DNA of 64,000 nucleotides from Nocardia aurantia (GCF_009604425.1 NZ_WEGI01000011.1:1-64000); one strand, 5' to 3'; counted from the first letter of the stretch, positions 1-8,538 are shown. Made by a program: numbers and translations. The notes: generated from the sequence alone by a model not told the origin.

Positions 1-120
1 CTCCACCAGTACCGGCGGCTGGCCGTCCGCTGGGAACGCCGCACAGACATCCACGAAGGCTTCCTCAACCTCGGCGCCTCCCTCATCTGCTGGCGACGAC
101 TCAGCAATCGAACCCGATAG
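1..120 (+). mobile_element. IS5-like transposase, C-terminal fragment
   Basis: Frame 1 is open from the first base to the TAG at 118-120 and encodes 39 residues. The segment RRLAVRWERRTDIHEGF followed by a short hydrophobic stretch and CWRRL resembles the C-terminal end of IS5-family DDE transposases of actinobacteria, where the final catalytic Glu lies in the RRxxVRWE region. The start lies outside the window, so completeness cannot be judged. The stop is followed closely by GAGCTCTTAG, a possible remnant of the terminal inverted repeat, but the partner repeat is not visible. The family call is from motif memory. Confidence 0.6.
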
Positions 121-656
121 GAGCTCTTAGGCTACTCACCCATGGCCTGGATCCGGCTGTGATCCCCTGTACCGCGGAGGCCGGACCATGGCAAGCAACC
201 CCGACGAGGGCGGGTCGCCTTGTACTCGTCAGCTATATCGGTGATCGGTCTGTCATGGCGTTGGGCGGCGTCAAGACGGGTAGAACGCAGGCGAGTACCT
301 GTCCGTTGCCTCTTTCTACCGGATGTCGCAGAAGCCGAGAATGCCACCGCCGACGATGGCCTGCCACTGCGGCCCAAACCCGCACGCATCCTCCGTCCCC
401 GGCGACCCAATGACACCAAGAGGAAATCGACATGTGCAACCGTCTCCAAGTCCAGGCGCTCGCGCGACCAGAAGACCGGTAGCGAGCTGAACTCGGCGTC
501 CGTCCTGACCAGGGGCCTACGTCATATACGTTGTTTTCGGAAGTCACTACCTCACCCCCCTCCGGGGCATTCGGCCCTGAATTCTTGACACCACGGGAGA
601 AGTCGCTCGATAAAAGTCGTTGTGGAGGGAAGTGCCGGCCCAGTGAGCTGGTCCGC
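121..656. other. Intergenic stretch beside IS fragment, no convincing gene
   Basis: About 535 bases lie between the transposase stop and the next gene. Several frames are open here, but none has the third-position GC bias of the neighbouring genes, a recognisable motif and a good ribosome site together. The only ribosome-site-like start (AGAGGAAA before ATG at 432) opens a frame of 16 codons. The stretch probably holds IS-flanking DNA and decayed sequence. Confidence 0.5.
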
Positions 657-1349
657 TCAGCGCGGCGGTGCGGGTGCGTCCGTGATCTGCTGGCACTCGA
701 CCTGGATGGCGGCGAGGCCGACGGGGGAGCCGCCGGTGTAGGCGGAGATGTCGGTGTAGAGCTTCGCGTAGGCCGGGTCTTCGTTCCCGGCGATCGAGGC
801 GTCGGTGGCGGCGCCGCTGTTCCGGATCGCGGTGCGGGGGTCGGCGGGGGTGGGGCGGAGGGCGGCGTCGATCTCGTTGCAGGCCTGGACAGCTCGGTCG
901 TGGGCCGCGGACGCGGTCGAGGACTTCGGCGCGGTGGCGACGGCGATCACGAAGAGGAGCAGCACCAGGAGGACCAGGGTGTAGGCGCCGATCCGGACGA
1001 ATTTCGGTAGGGCCTTGAAGGATTGCCACGCGGATCGGCGTTGCGGTGGGGTCCAGGGCGGGGGCAGGACGGGGCGGTTGGGTTCCAGATGTGCCGCGCA
1101 GCCTTCGCATTTCGCCGATCGGGGCGTGTTCTCCCGGCCGCAGCTGTCGCAGGTGATCGGGGCGGCGTCGGCCTGGGCCCGGAGGTAGGCGACGTGTTGC
1201 CGGTATTGCTGCTGCCGGACCGCCATGGCCTGGTGGTATTGCTGTTGCCGCAGCCCCGCGGCCTGGGCGGCCGCGAGTTGGGCCTGTGCCCGCATCGCCT
1301 CGGTGGCCGCCAGTTGATACTGCCGCTGGTATCTCTTCTGCCGATTCAC
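657..1349 (-). CDS. Zinc-ribbon single-pass membrane protein, function unknown
   Basis: A 230-residue protein. The first 60 residues are Gln/Ala-rich and probably coiled-coil. A zinc-ribbon-like knuckle follows (Cys67, Cys70, Cys81, Cys84), then a proline linker, one membrane helix at about 121-140 and an extracytoplasmic domain with two Cys. The GTG start at 1349 is preferred to the upstream ATG (1448) because GGGGGAG sits 5-6 bases before it and the extra upstream residues look non-coding. It lies close behind the Rv1733c-like gene in the same direction, so co-transcription is possible. Proteins of this layout (ribbon, helix, outer domain) are common in actinobacteria but I know no function. 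Confidence 0.75.
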   Translation of the reverse strand: MNRQKRYQRQYQLAATEAMRAQAQLAAAQAAGLRQQQYHQAMAVRQQQYRQHVAYLRAQADAAPITCDSCGRENTPRSAKCEGCAAHLEPNRPVLPPPWTPPQRRSAWQSFKALPKFVRIGAYTLVLLVLLLFVIAVATAPKSSTASAAHDRAVQACNEIDAALRPTPADPRTAIRNSGAATDASIAGNEDPAYAKLYTDISAYTGGSPVGLAAIQVECQQITDAPAPPR

Positions 1350-1455
1350 TGCGCTCCCCCGCGTGGGCCACCGGTCGTGGTGGCAGCGTACCGCCTCGGC
1401 GGTCCGTCGTACGGTGAAATGCGCAGCGCCCCAATCCGTTATCGGCACCGGCTCC

Positions 1456-2052
1456 TCACGGCGCGGGGAGGTTCCAGCGCCGGTCGCTCGCCAGCAGTTG
1501 CCATTCCCGGCTCCAGAGCCGGTAACGGTGCCGGTTGATCAGATGGTCGGCGCCCCAGAGCGTCAGCGTCAATGCCAGGACGACGGCGCCGTAGGCGAAG
1601 AGGGCGGTCAGCACGGCGTCCCCGAGGTTCTGCGATCGGGTCGACGGCGGTGTGACGCGATCCCCGTCGGCGTTCACCAGGATCGGGATCGGATCGTTGA
1701 GGTGCCTGGCCGACTGCACCGGGACGATCCCGGTGTGCGGGACGTCGTTGTAGCTCCAATGTGCCGATGCGACAAGGTTTTCGGGGCTCAGGAGCGAGGA
1801 GCCGACGTCGGTGACGGCGACGACCTCGTGCAGGCCCGCGCGTTCGCGGTCGGCGTTCGCGGTGAGGCGGTGGTACTGGTTCGTGCCCACCGTCACCGCG
1901 GCGGGTATCGCGGCCACGGCGATGATCAGCAGGAGTACGCGCAGTGCGTACCGGATGCGGTAACCGGCCGGCATGAGCGGGTTGCGCCAGGCCCGGACGG
2001 TCCGCCGCGGACTCGGGAACATGGTGAACCTGTTGCGCTTCGCTGATGTCAT
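1456..2052 (-). CDS. Rv1733c-like conserved membrane protein
   Basis: A 198-residue protein with a short basic N-terminus, a membrane helix at about 34-56, an extracytoplasmic domain of roughly 90 residues (HWSYNDVPHTG, DPIPILVNADGDRV) and a second helix at about 141-165 before a basic cytoplasmic tail. This layout, with the WRNPLMP start motif and the W/G-A-D-H tail, is that of the Rv1733c family, which is large in Nocardia and mycobacteria. Rv1733c belongs to the dormancy regulon in M. tuberculosis, but its biochemical role is not known. The zinc-ribbon protein follows in the same direction. Confidence 0.8.
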   Translation of the reverse strand: MTSAKRNRFTMFPSPRRTVRAWRNPLMPAGYRIRYALRVLLLIIAVAAIPAAVTVGTNQYHRLTANADRERAGLHEVVAVTDVGSSLLSPENLVASAHWSYNDVPHTGIVPVQSARHLNDPIPILVNADGDRVTPPSTRSQNLGDAVLTALFAYGAVVLALTLTLWGADHLINRHRYRLWSREWQLLASDRRWNLPAP

Positions 2053-2260
2053 CTCGGAGTCCTGTCACAGTCGACCCGCTGGCGGCCGGGTACGTCGTCT
2101 CTGTCGAGCAGTGCCGAGCGCCGGCGCTCGGCAGGGCGCAACGTCGCACCCGAGTGGTCGACCGTCACCGGCGGGGATCACGCGCGAGACCCGCGGCCGC
2201 GTCGCGGTCGATGTGGCGATACCCGGTCGCCGCAGATCCAAGCGACACGATTACGTCACA

Positions 2261-2290
2261 GCGGGCCCGGCTCCGAGTGACCGGGCCCGC
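2261..2290 (-). terminator. Hairpin terminator downstream of secreted protein gene
   Basis: A perfect 10-bp inverted repeat, GCGGGCCCGG and CCGGGCCCGC, is separated by 10 bases. It lies about 10 bases beyond the stop of the minus-strand gene ending at 2301. There is no T-tract, which is usual for GC-rich actinobacterial hairpins. Confidence 0.6.
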
Positions 2291-2300
2291 GTCGGAATCG

Positions 2301-2759
2301 CTACAGCGAGGGGGCGAACTTGCTCGCGGCGTTGATGGTCTGGCCGCAGATGTCGCCGTAGGAGTCGAGCCGGACCTCGAAGGGACGGTCGGCGGTCTTC
2401 ACGACGACGATGCAGCTGTTGGGCAGGCCCGGGCCGTCGACCCGCACGGCCTGGTGGCCGGCGAGGGGGTCGATCGGGGTGGCGTGAATGTTGCCGCTGG
2501 TGCCGACATTGATCTCGTCCTCCCAGGACTTGCCGTCGGACAGCAGCGTCATCCGGTTGCCCTGTTCGTTGAGGAAGACGCAGCCGCTCGAGGTGGCGGT
2601 GGTGGCCAGATCCTCGCGGCTGGCCGGGTCGTAGCCGGCGGCCTGGACGGCATCGTTGTCGGCGCAGGGCTGATAGGCGGGGCTCTGGGCGGCCGCGATC
2701 GGCACGGCGGCCCACAGCGCGGTCGCGGACAGGATGCTCACCAGGCACACGGATTTCAT
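2301..2759 (-). CDS. Secreted DUF3558-like protein
   Basis: A 152-residue protein with an N-terminal signal peptide (MKSVCLVS, hydrophobic core, cleavage near AAA-QS at about residue 24). The mature part has four cysteines, and the order (C...GYDP...T...GCVFLN...) resembles DUF3558 proteins, exported proteins of actinobacteria, although no lipobox Cys sits at the cleavage site. The ATG at 2759 is preferred to the one at 2834 because it begins the signal peptide. A strong hairpin follows the stop. The DUF3558 call rests on pattern only, and the function is unknown. Confidence 0.7.
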   Translation of the reverse strand: MKSVCLVSILSATALWAAVPIAAAQSPAYQPCADNDAVQAAGYDPASREDLATTATSSGCVFLNEQGNRMTLLSDGKSWEDEINVGTSGNIHATPIDPLAGHQAVRVDGPGLPNSCIVVVKTADRPFEVRLDSYGDICGQTINAASKFAPSL

Positions 2760-2847
2760 CAGGTTCCATTCGTTGTCGGGGCGGACACCGCCGTGTCCGC
2801 CGACAACATACTGGTATGCCGACGGCGGGCTCAACAGTTACGTGAGC

Positions 2848-3144
2848 TCAACGCAACCGATAGCGCAGGAATCCGGCGTGCTTGTGGCCGCCGCCGGAGT
2901 ACCGGACGGGCGATGCCGTGGTGTGGTCGGCGATCAGCCGCAGCCCCGTGGCCAGGGTGCCCGCGAGGTGCTCGAGTGCGTCGGGCGTGAGGTGCTTCGA
3001 GAAGGCCGCGGCCTCGACGAGTTGCCGTCTCACCTGGTCTATCTGCTGATATGCGTCGGGTATCCGCGCCGGTTCTGACACGATCCGGAACAGTACCTCG
3101 AGTCGAACAAATTTTCGATAGCTGGTCGGCGGAGGACAGTTCAC
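2848..3144 (-). CDS. Small protein coupled to TetR gene, possibly truncated
   Basis: A 98-residue frame whose only plausible start is GTG at 3144. It overlaps the TetR stop in a GTGA, so the two genes are likely translationally coupled. The product is helical (QLVEAAAFSKHLTPDALEHLAGTLATGLRLIADH) and ends with a basic tail after SGGGHKHAG. The helices resemble the N-terminal leader found on some long PaaI-type acyl-CoA thioesterases, and the hot-dog domain that would follow is absent, so this may be a truncated enzyme or a stand-alone small protein. Not recognised with confidence. Confidence 0.5.
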   Translation of the reverse strand: MNCPPPTSYRKFVRLEVLFRIVSEPARIPDAYQQIDQVRRQLVEAAAFSKHLTPDALEHLAGTLATGLRLIADHTTASPVRYSGGGHKHAGFLRYRLR

Positions 3145-3743
3145 TCGTCGCCGGCGTACGCGGCGAGGATCAGTTGCGCGGCCAGGCGTACGTCGGCCTC
3201 GGCTTCGGCGGGGGCGATCTTGTGGCTGAGCCAGGACACCAGCACGCCCCACCAGCTGTAGGTGAGCAGGCGGATGACACCGAGGTCGACCTCGTCGGGT
3301 GCGCGGCCGAGCGTCTCGATCACGGCCCGCACCAACGCCAGTCGCGGTGTCACGCCCTCGTCGCCGCTGACGTATCCGGCCGCGACGGCCTGCATCATGG
3401 CCCCGCACAGCCGTGGGGTGCGCAACAATTCGCGACTGAGCGCCACCAGATTCTCGCCGACGTCCGCGACCGGATCGCCGGTGGGCGACGACCATTCGGC
3501 GCCCACGAAGGCGCTGATGCGCTGCTCGAAAACCGCTGAGAACAAATGGGATTTGGACGGGAAGTACCGGTACAGCGTGCCGATCGCGACCCCGGCCCGC
3601 TTGGCGACGTCCAGCATCTGCACGCGGTCGTAGTCCGCGCCGGCGCCGAGGGCGGCGGCCGCGTCGAGAATGCGCTCGCGCCGCTGCACCTGCTGTCGCG
3701 AGACGGGCGCGGCGGGCGGGCGGGTTTCGGCGATTCGGGCCAC
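3141..3743 (-). CDS. TetR-family regulator, KstR-like
   Basis: A 200-residue regulator. The N-terminal domain RERILDAAAAL...MLDVAKRAGVAIGTLYRYFPSKSHLF is a complete TetR helix-turn-helix (about residues 22-72) and is closest in my memory to KstR, the sterol-catabolism repressor of mycobacteria and rhodococci. The C-terminal ligand domain also has the KstR-like SWWGVLVSWLSHK region. No sterol genes adjoin it, so the ligand is open. It overlaps the following 98-residue frame by GTGA. The IclR gene lies 108 bases upstream in the same direction. Confidence 0.8.
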   Translation of the reverse strand: MARIAETRPPAAPVSRQQVQRRERILDAAAALGAGADYDRVQMLDVAKRAGVAIGTLYRYFPSKSHLFSAVFEQRISAFVGAEWSSPTGDPVADVGENLVALSRELLRTPRLCGAMMQAVAAGYVSGDEGVTPRLALVRAVIETLGRAPDEVDLGVIRLLTYSWWGVLVSWLSHKIAPAEAEADVRLAAQLILAAYAGDE

Positions 3744-3851
3744 TGCGCGAGTCCTTTTCGTCCGATGCGGCCGGGCTCGGCCACGGTCGTGCGTTCCGGC
3801 CGTGCGGAACGACAGTACCGCTGCCGCCGCGAGCGGCCCGCCGATGGTGGA

Positions 3852-4664
3852 TCAGGATGCGACCGAGGGCCGTTCGGCGGGCCGGCGGGATTCGACGTAC
3901 AGGGCGTCGGCCACGGTGCGCGCCGCCTCCGCCACCAGCGGCGCGACCCGTTCCAGCGCGGCGTCGGCGGTCCCGACCACCGACAGCGCGCCGACCGGCC
4001 CATCGGTGTTGCGGACCGCCATGCTCACGCAGCCGATCCCCGGAAAGCATTCGCCCCGTTCGAAAGTCAGCCCGTGCGCGCCCCGGATCCGGTTCAATTC
4101 CCGGTGCAGGACACCGAATTCGCCGATGCTGCGGGGCGTGCAGCGCAGCAGCATCCCGCGCAGCTGTGCCTCCACCCGTTCCGGCGGCACCCAGGCGAGC
4201 ATCGCCTTGCCCAGCGCGGTGCAGTGCGCCGGCACCCGGCCGCCGACCCGCGAGGGCACGTCGACCGCCGACCGACCGCCCACCTTGTCCAGGTAGTAGA
4301 TGTCGGGCCCGTCCAGCACGGCCAGGTGCACCACGAGTTCGGTGCGCAGCGCGAGGTCCTGCAGGACCGGCGCGGCCGCGACCCGCAGTGTGCTGTGCCC
4401 GATCTCGCGCCCCCCGAGCCCGAGCGCCCGGCTGCCGAGCCGATAACCGATATCGGTGCGATCCAGCCACCGCAACCGCACCAACTGTTCGAGGATCCGG
4501 TACGCGGTCGAGCGTGGCAGCCCGGTACTGCGGCACACCTGCTCCAGCGTGCGCCGGGTGTGCGGCCGCTCGAACAGATCCATGATCAGCGTGATCCGCT
4601 CGATCATCGACGGCGGCAGTGCCACCGCCGGCGATCCGGCATCGCCCGTCAGCATCGAGGTCAT
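3852..4664 (-). CDS. IclR-family transcriptional regulator
   Basis: A 270-residue protein with the two IclR domains. The winged helix-turn-helix is at about 22-85 (LEQVCRSTGLPRSTAYRILEQLVRLRWL) and the IclR effector domain follows (VPAHCTALGKAMLAWVPPE, GCVSMAVRNTDGPVGALSVVG). The conserved CTALGKAML element marks the family. It diverges from a MarR gene across an AT-rich 128-bp gap that contains a TGAAA...TTTCA repeat (4686-4705), a likely self-binding site. Its targets may be the MarR/MFS pair or itself. The ligand is unknown. Confidence 0.9.
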   Translation of the reverse strand: MTSMLTGDAGSPAVALPPSMIERITLIMDLFERPHTRRTLEQVCRSTGLPRSTAYRILEQLVRLRWLDRTDIGYRLGSRALGLGGREIGHSTLRVAAAPVLQDLALRTELVVHLAVLDGPDIYYLDKVGGRSAVDVPSRVGGRVPAHCTALGKAMLAWVPPERVEAQLRGMLLRCTPRSIGEFGVLHRELNRIRGAHGLTFERGECFPGIGCVSMAVRNTDGPVGALSVVGTADAALERVAPLVAEAARTVADALYVESRRPAERPSVAS

Positions 4665-4685
4665 GCCACCACCTCACGAGAAGAC

Positions 4686-4705
4686 TGAAATCAATTCTAT
4701 TTTCA
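4686..4705. promoter_or_regulatory. Candidate IclR operator between divergent regulators
   Basis: The 20-bp element TGAAATCAATTCTATTTTCA lies 22 bases before the IclR start. Its ends are complementary, and it resembles TGGAAAT-N-ATTTCCA sites bound by IclR proteins. It sits in an AT-rich island between the divergent IclR and MarR genes. Confidence 0.4.
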
Positions 4706-4792
4706 CGCTAGCAGCGCCGGACCCGTCCGCCAAGGGGGTAGATCGTTACCCAGGGTAGTTATCGCGAGTTTATTAATCTAATGTAAGTACCC

Positions 4793-5242
4793 GTGGTAAC
4801 GAGTGGGTCCGGGGCGGATGCCGGTGCGACCGCGGTGCGGTTGCGGCTGGCGGTCGGCCGGATCGCGCGTAAGTTGCGGCAGGCCAAGGCCGGTGCGAGT
4901 GGTTTGGCGCTGTCCGAGATGTCCGTGCTCGCCAGGCTGGATCGGGAGGGCGCGAGCTCTCCCACCGTGCTGGCGGCCGCGGAAGGGGTTCGGCCGCAGG
5001 CCATGGCGGTGACCCTGGCCGCGCTGGAGGAGCGCGGCCTGATCACCCGGCGGCCGGACCTGTCCGACGGCCGTCGGGCCGTGGTGTCGATCGAACCCGC
5101 CGGGCGCGGGCTGATCGCCGATCGGCGTTCGGAGTCGGCGCGGTATCTGGCCGACGCCATCGAGAGTGAATTCAGCGCGGCCGAACGGCAAGTCCTCGAA
5201 GCGGCGATGCCGCTGCTGGATCGGCTCGCGGAACGATTGTGA
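4793..5242 (+). CDS. MarR-family transcriptional regulator
   Basis: A 149-residue MarR protein. The winged helix-turn-helix runs from about 43 to 105 (LSEMSVLARLDREG, TVLAAAEGVRPQAMAVTLAALEERGLITRRPDLSDGRR), with the usual D-x-R-D-G-R-R wing. The start is GTG at 4793, in an AT-rich region that probably contains the promoter. The MFS exporter starts 10 bases after its stop, so the two form an operon. MarR/MFS pairs usually control efflux of the ligand sensed by the regulator. Confidence 0.88.
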   Translation: MVTSGSGADAGATAVRLRLAVGRIARKLRQAKAGASGLALSEMSVLARLDREGASSPTVLAAAEGVRPQAMAVTLAALEERGLITRRPDLSDGRRAVVSIEPAGRGLIADRRSESARYLADAIESEFSAAERQVLEAAMPLLDRLAERL

Positions 5243-5252
5243 CGGTGAGCAG

Positions 5253-6950
5253 ATGCAGATCGTGGATGAGAAGGTCGCCGGTCGCCCGACCGGCGACCGG
5301 TACAAATGGGTGGCGTTGTCGAATACCACGCTGGGCGTGCTGATCGCGACGATCGACTCGTCGATCGTCATCATCGCCCTGCCATCGATCTTCCGGGGGA
5401 TCGGCCTGGATCCGCTGGCGCCGGGCAACATCGGCTATCTGATGTGGATGATGCTCGGCTACCTGCTGGTGTCGGCGGTGCTGGTGGTCGTGCTCGGCCG
5501 GCTCGGTGACATGTTCGGCCGAGTTCGCATGTACAACATGGGATTCAGCATCTTCGCGCTGGCTTCGCTGGCGCTGTCGGTGGATCCGTTCACCGGCGGG
5601 CACGGCGCGATGTGGCTGATCGGTTTCCGGATCGTGCAGGCCTTCGGCGGCGCGATGCTGACCGCGAATTCGGCGGCCATCCTCACCGACGCCTTCCCGG
5701 CCAGGCAGCGCGGTATGGCGTTGGGTATCAACCAGATCACCGCGCTGGCCGGGCAGTTCCTCGGGCTGCTGCTCGGTGGTGTGCTGGCGGCCGTCGACTG
5801 GCGGGCGGTGTTCTGGGTGAGCGTGCCCATCGGGGTGATCGGCACGGTGTGGTCGTATCGCAGCCTGCGGGAGATCGGCGAGCGCCGGCCCGGCCGGATC
5901 GACTGGATCGGCAACGCCACCTTCACCGCCGGAACCAGTGCGCTGCTGATCGGGATCACCTACGGCATCCAGCCGCACGGTGGCCATTCGACCGGCTGGA
6001 CCAACCCGTACGTGCTCGCCGCCCTGATCGGCGGCGTGGCGATGCTGGGTGTCTTCTGTTTCGCCGAGACCCGGGTCGCCGAGCCGATGTTCCGGCTGGC
6101 GCTGTTCCGGGTGCGCGCGTTCGCCGCGGGAAACCTTGCGGCCCTGCTGACCTCGATCGCGCGCGGCAGCCTGCAGTTCATGCTGATCATGTGGTTGCAG
6201 GGCATCTGGCTCCCGCTGCACGGTTACGAGTACGAGGACACCCCGTTGTGGGCCGGAATCTTCATGCTGCCCTTGACGTTCGGATTCCTGTTCGGCGGGC
6301 CGATCTCCGGTTATCTGTCGGATCGCTTCGGCGCGCGGCTGTTCGCCACCACCGGATTGCTGCTGGTGTCGGCGGCCTTCCTCGGATTGCTCGCGCTCCC
6401 GGTCGATTTCCCCTATTGGGCCTTCGCGGCGGTACTGCTGCTGGCCGGGCTGGGGCACGGAATGTTCGCCGCGCCCAACACTTCCGCGATCATGGGCAGC
6501 GTCGCGCCCGAATATCGCGGTGTCGCTTCGGGTATGCGCGCGACCTTCCAGAACTCCGGGACCGCGATGTCGATCGGCCTCGCGTTCTCGCTGATGATCA
6601 CCGGCCTGGCCGGCACCTTGCCCGGCACCCTGTCCGCGGGGCTGCGCGACCACGGCGTGCCCGCCGGCACCGCCGCGGACGTCGCCGCGCTACCGCCGGT
6701 CAGCACACTGTTCTCCACATTCCTGGGCAGCAATCCGATCGCGCATCTGCTCGGCTCCACCGGTGTGCTGCACACGCTGCCCGCCGCCGATGCCGACACC
6801 CTCACCGGCAAGCGGTTCTTCCCGGCGCTGGTGTCGGGACCGTTCCATCATGGCCTGTTGATCGTGTTCGGCGCGTCCGCGATCATGACGCTGATCGCCG
6901 CGCTGGCCTCGGTGCTGCGTGGCGCGCCGCAGGTCGCCGCGCGCGACTGA
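5253..6950 (+). CDS. MFS drug exporter, DHA2 (14-TM) family
   Basis: A 565-residue membrane protein with about 14 hydrophobic helices. Motif A-like GRLGDMFGRVRMY follows helix 2, and the N-terminal helix carries the DHA2 signature (LIATIDSSIVIIALPSI, with Asp in helix 1). These mark the QacA/EmrB type proton-driven multidrug exporters. A long loop near residues 460-520 lies between the last helices. The ATG at 5253 follows GGTGAGC and comes just after the MarR stop; upstream in-frame codons belong to the MarR reading region. The substrate cannot be inferred. Confidence 0.9.
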   Translation: MQIVDEKVAGRPTGDRYKWVALSNTTLGVLIATIDSSIVIIALPSIFRGIGLDPLAPGNIGYLMWMMLGYLLVSAVLVVVLGRLGDMFGRVRMYNMGFSIFALASLALSVDPFTGGHGAMWLIGFRIVQAFGGAMLTANSAAILTDAFPARQRGMALGINQITALAGQFLGLLLGGVLAAVDWRAVFWVSVPIGVIGTVWSYRSLREIGERRPGRIDWIGNATFTAGTSALLIGITYGIQPHGGHSTGWTNPYVLAALIGGVAMLGVFCFAETRVAEPMFRLALFRVRAFAAGNLAALLTSIARGSLQFMLIMWLQGIWLPLHGYEYEDTPLWAGIFMLPLTFGFLFGGPISGYLSDRFGARLFATTGLLLVSAAFLGLLALPVDFPYWAFAAVLLLAGLGHGMFAAPNTSAIMGSVAPEYRGVASGMRATFQNSGTAMSIGLAFSLMITGLAGTLPGTLSAGLRDHGVPAGTAADVAALPPVSTLFSTFLGSNPIAHLLGSTGVLHTLPAADADTLTGKRFFPALVSGPFHHGLLIVFGASAIMTLIAALASVLRGAPQVAARD

Positions 6951-6968
6951 TCCGAGAGCCGTTGCCGC

Positions 6969-7763
6969 TCAGCAGAAGTCGGAGCCTCCGTCGACGTTGA
7001 TGTCGGCTCCGGTCATGTAGGTGTTGCGCCGGGAGGCGGTGAACGCGATCACCGCGCCGATCTCGGCGGGATCGCCCGCGCGCGGCAGATGCGCGGGATG
7101 GCCGAAGTTCTCGGCTATTCCGCGCATGATCGCGCGCAGATCGGTCGGATCGATACCGGCGCCGCGGGCCCAGCGTTGCAGCCCCTCGGAGGCGAAACTG
7201 CCGGGAGAGACCGTATTGACCAGGATTTCGTCCTTCGCCAGGGTCAGCGAGAGGTTCTTGGTGATGCTCGTGACCATCGCCTTGGCGGCCGTGTAGGCGA
7301 TCAGCGACTCGGTCTGCCGTTTCGTCGAATGGGCCGAGATGTTCACGATCCGTGCCCATTCCGCGCGCCGCAGTAGCGGCAGCGCCGCCCGCACACACCG
7401 GACCATGCCGAGCACCCCGAGATCGATCGCGGCCAGCCAGTCCTCGTCGGTGAGATCCTCGAAGCCGCCGCCGGTGTGCGGTCCGGCGGCATTGACCAGG
7501 ATGTTGAGTTCGCCCCAGCGCTCGCGCACGGTGTCGAAGGCCGCGATCACCTCCTCGGGACGGGTCAGGTCGGCGCGCAACGCGACCGCGTCCGCCGCGC
7601 CGAGTTCGAGCAGCCGGGTGACCGTCTTGTCGAGTGTGGCCGGAGTGCGGGCCAGTACGGCCACCTTCGCGCCGTCCGCCGCGAAGCATTCCGCCGCGGC
7701 GAGCCCCATACCCTGGGTGCCGCCTTGCACGACCGCCGTCGCGCCCGCCAGTCCGAGATCCAT
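6969..7763 (-). CDS. SDR-family oxidoreductase
   Basis: A 264-residue short-chain dehydrogenase. The cofactor motif TGxxxGxG appears as GGTQGMGLA at about 14-22, NAAG is at about 88-91, the catalytic Ser is in NISAHS, and the Tyr and Lys are in YTAAKA. The C-terminal NVDGGSDF is usual for the family. The ATG at 7763 follows GGAGGGG. It diverges from TetR paralogue 1, and a 19-bp palindrome shared with two other sites lies 23 bases upstream, so that TetR probably represses it. The substrate is unknown; its CoA-catabolic regulon partners suggest a hydroxyacyl-CoA. Confidence 0.88.
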   Translation of the reverse strand: MDLGLAGATAVVQGGTQGMGLAAAECFAADGAKVAVLARTPATLDKTVTRLLELGAADAVALRADLTRPEEVIAAFDTVRERWGELNILVNAAGPHTGGGFEDLTDEDWLAAIDLGVLGMVRCVRAALPLLRRAEWARIVNISAHSTKRQTESLIAYTAAKAMVTSITKNLSLTLAKDEILVNTVSPGSFASEGLQRWARGAGIDPTDLRAIMRGIAENFGHPAHLPRAGDPAEIGAVIAFTASRRNTYMTGADINVDGGSDFC

Positions 7764-7785
7764 CCCGGCCCCTCCGTACGAAAGT

Positions 7786-7804
7786 GAACGAAACCGTATC
7801 GTAT
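7786..7804. promoter_or_regulatory. TetR operator site A (SDR promoter)
   Basis: GAACGAAACCGTATCGTAT is a 19-bp palindrome fitting AAACGANACNGTNTCGTNT at all but the first fixed position. It overlaps a TACGAT -10-like element reading towards the SDR gene. Sites B (7900) and C (31556) fit the same consensus. Confidence 0.7.
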
Positions 7805-7899
7805 CATTGCGGATTCGGCATACCGCGGGAACGCAATCGGGGACAATGGTGAAGGTCACGCCGTCGCGGCCGGGTGGGCGGCAAACGGTCGCCTACAAT

Positions 7900-7918
7900 A
7901 AACGACACTGTTTCGTTT
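7900..7918. promoter_or_regulatory. TetR operator site B (TetR-1 promoter)
   Basis: AAACGACACTGTTTCGTTT is a 19-bp near-perfect palindrome immediately downstream of TACAAT (7894-7899), a good -10 box for TetR paralogue 1. A repressor bound here would cover the transcription start, which implies autoregulation. Confidence 0.75.
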
Positions 7919-7956
7919 CTCCACCGTTTCGGCCGATTCCACCGGAAGGAGTGCCC

Positions 7957-8538
7957 GTGCCGCGTCCGCTCGCTTCGGAGGAATTGATTCTGCGTGCGAC
8001 GATCGACATTCTGGCCGAGCACGGTATCGACGGTCTCGCGGTGGACACGGTCGCCGCGACCGCCGGGGTGAGCAAGGCCACGATCTACCGCCGGTGGGGT
8101 TCGCGAGCGCAGTTGGTGCACGCGGCGATCACCTCGCTGCAGCGCCCGCTGGTGGATCCGGACACCGGGTCGATGCGCGACGATCTGCTGACGTTGTTGC
8201 GGCAGTTGGCTTCCTACGTGTCCAGGCGCGACAGTGGACGGGTGTTCGCCTCCTTCGTCGACGCGGCGGCCCGGGAGCCGGAACTCGAAGTGCTGCGGAA
8301 GAAGTCGATGGCCGACGCGCGCGACATGTACGAGCGGGTGCTGCGCCGCGGTATCGACCGGGGCGAATTACCGGCCGCGGCCGAAACCGATCTCATGATC
8401 GATCTGCTGATGGCGCCGGTGATCTATCGCGCGCATTTCGAACGGAAATCGGTGCGCGGCGGTTACGCCGATTCCGTGGTGGACATGGTCCTCGCCGCCT
8501 CCCGCGCCGCGGATCAACTCGCCCAGCGCGAGGCGTGA
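7957..8538 (+). CDS. TetR-family repressor, paralogue 1
   Basis: A 193-residue TetR protein. The DNA-binding domain (LILRATIDILAEHGIDGLAV, ATAGVSKATIYRRWGSRAQL) differs from the repressor at 34746-35309 at only two of the first 60 residues, and the ligand domains are also clearly paralogous (RDSGRVFASF, APVIYRAHFERKSVRGGY). The GTG at 7957 follows GGAAGGAG with 5-base spacing and aligns with the paralogue's start. Operators A and B lie upstream. It overlaps the convergent NlpC/P60 gene by 25 bases. The shared binding domain predicts shared operators. Confidence 0.9.
   Translation: MPRPLASEELILRATIDILAEHGIDGLAVDTVAATAGVSKATIYRRWGSRAQLVHAAITSLQRPLVDPDTGSMRDDLLTLLRQLASYVSRRDSGRVFASFVDAAAREPELEVLRKKSMADARDMYERVLRRGIDRGELPAAAETDLMIDLLMAPVIYRAHFERKSVRGGYADSVVDMVLAASRAADQLAQREA

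Noticed and set aside
432..482. 16-codon frame with a good ribosome site
   Set aside because: Too short, no conserved feature and no coupling to a downstream gene.
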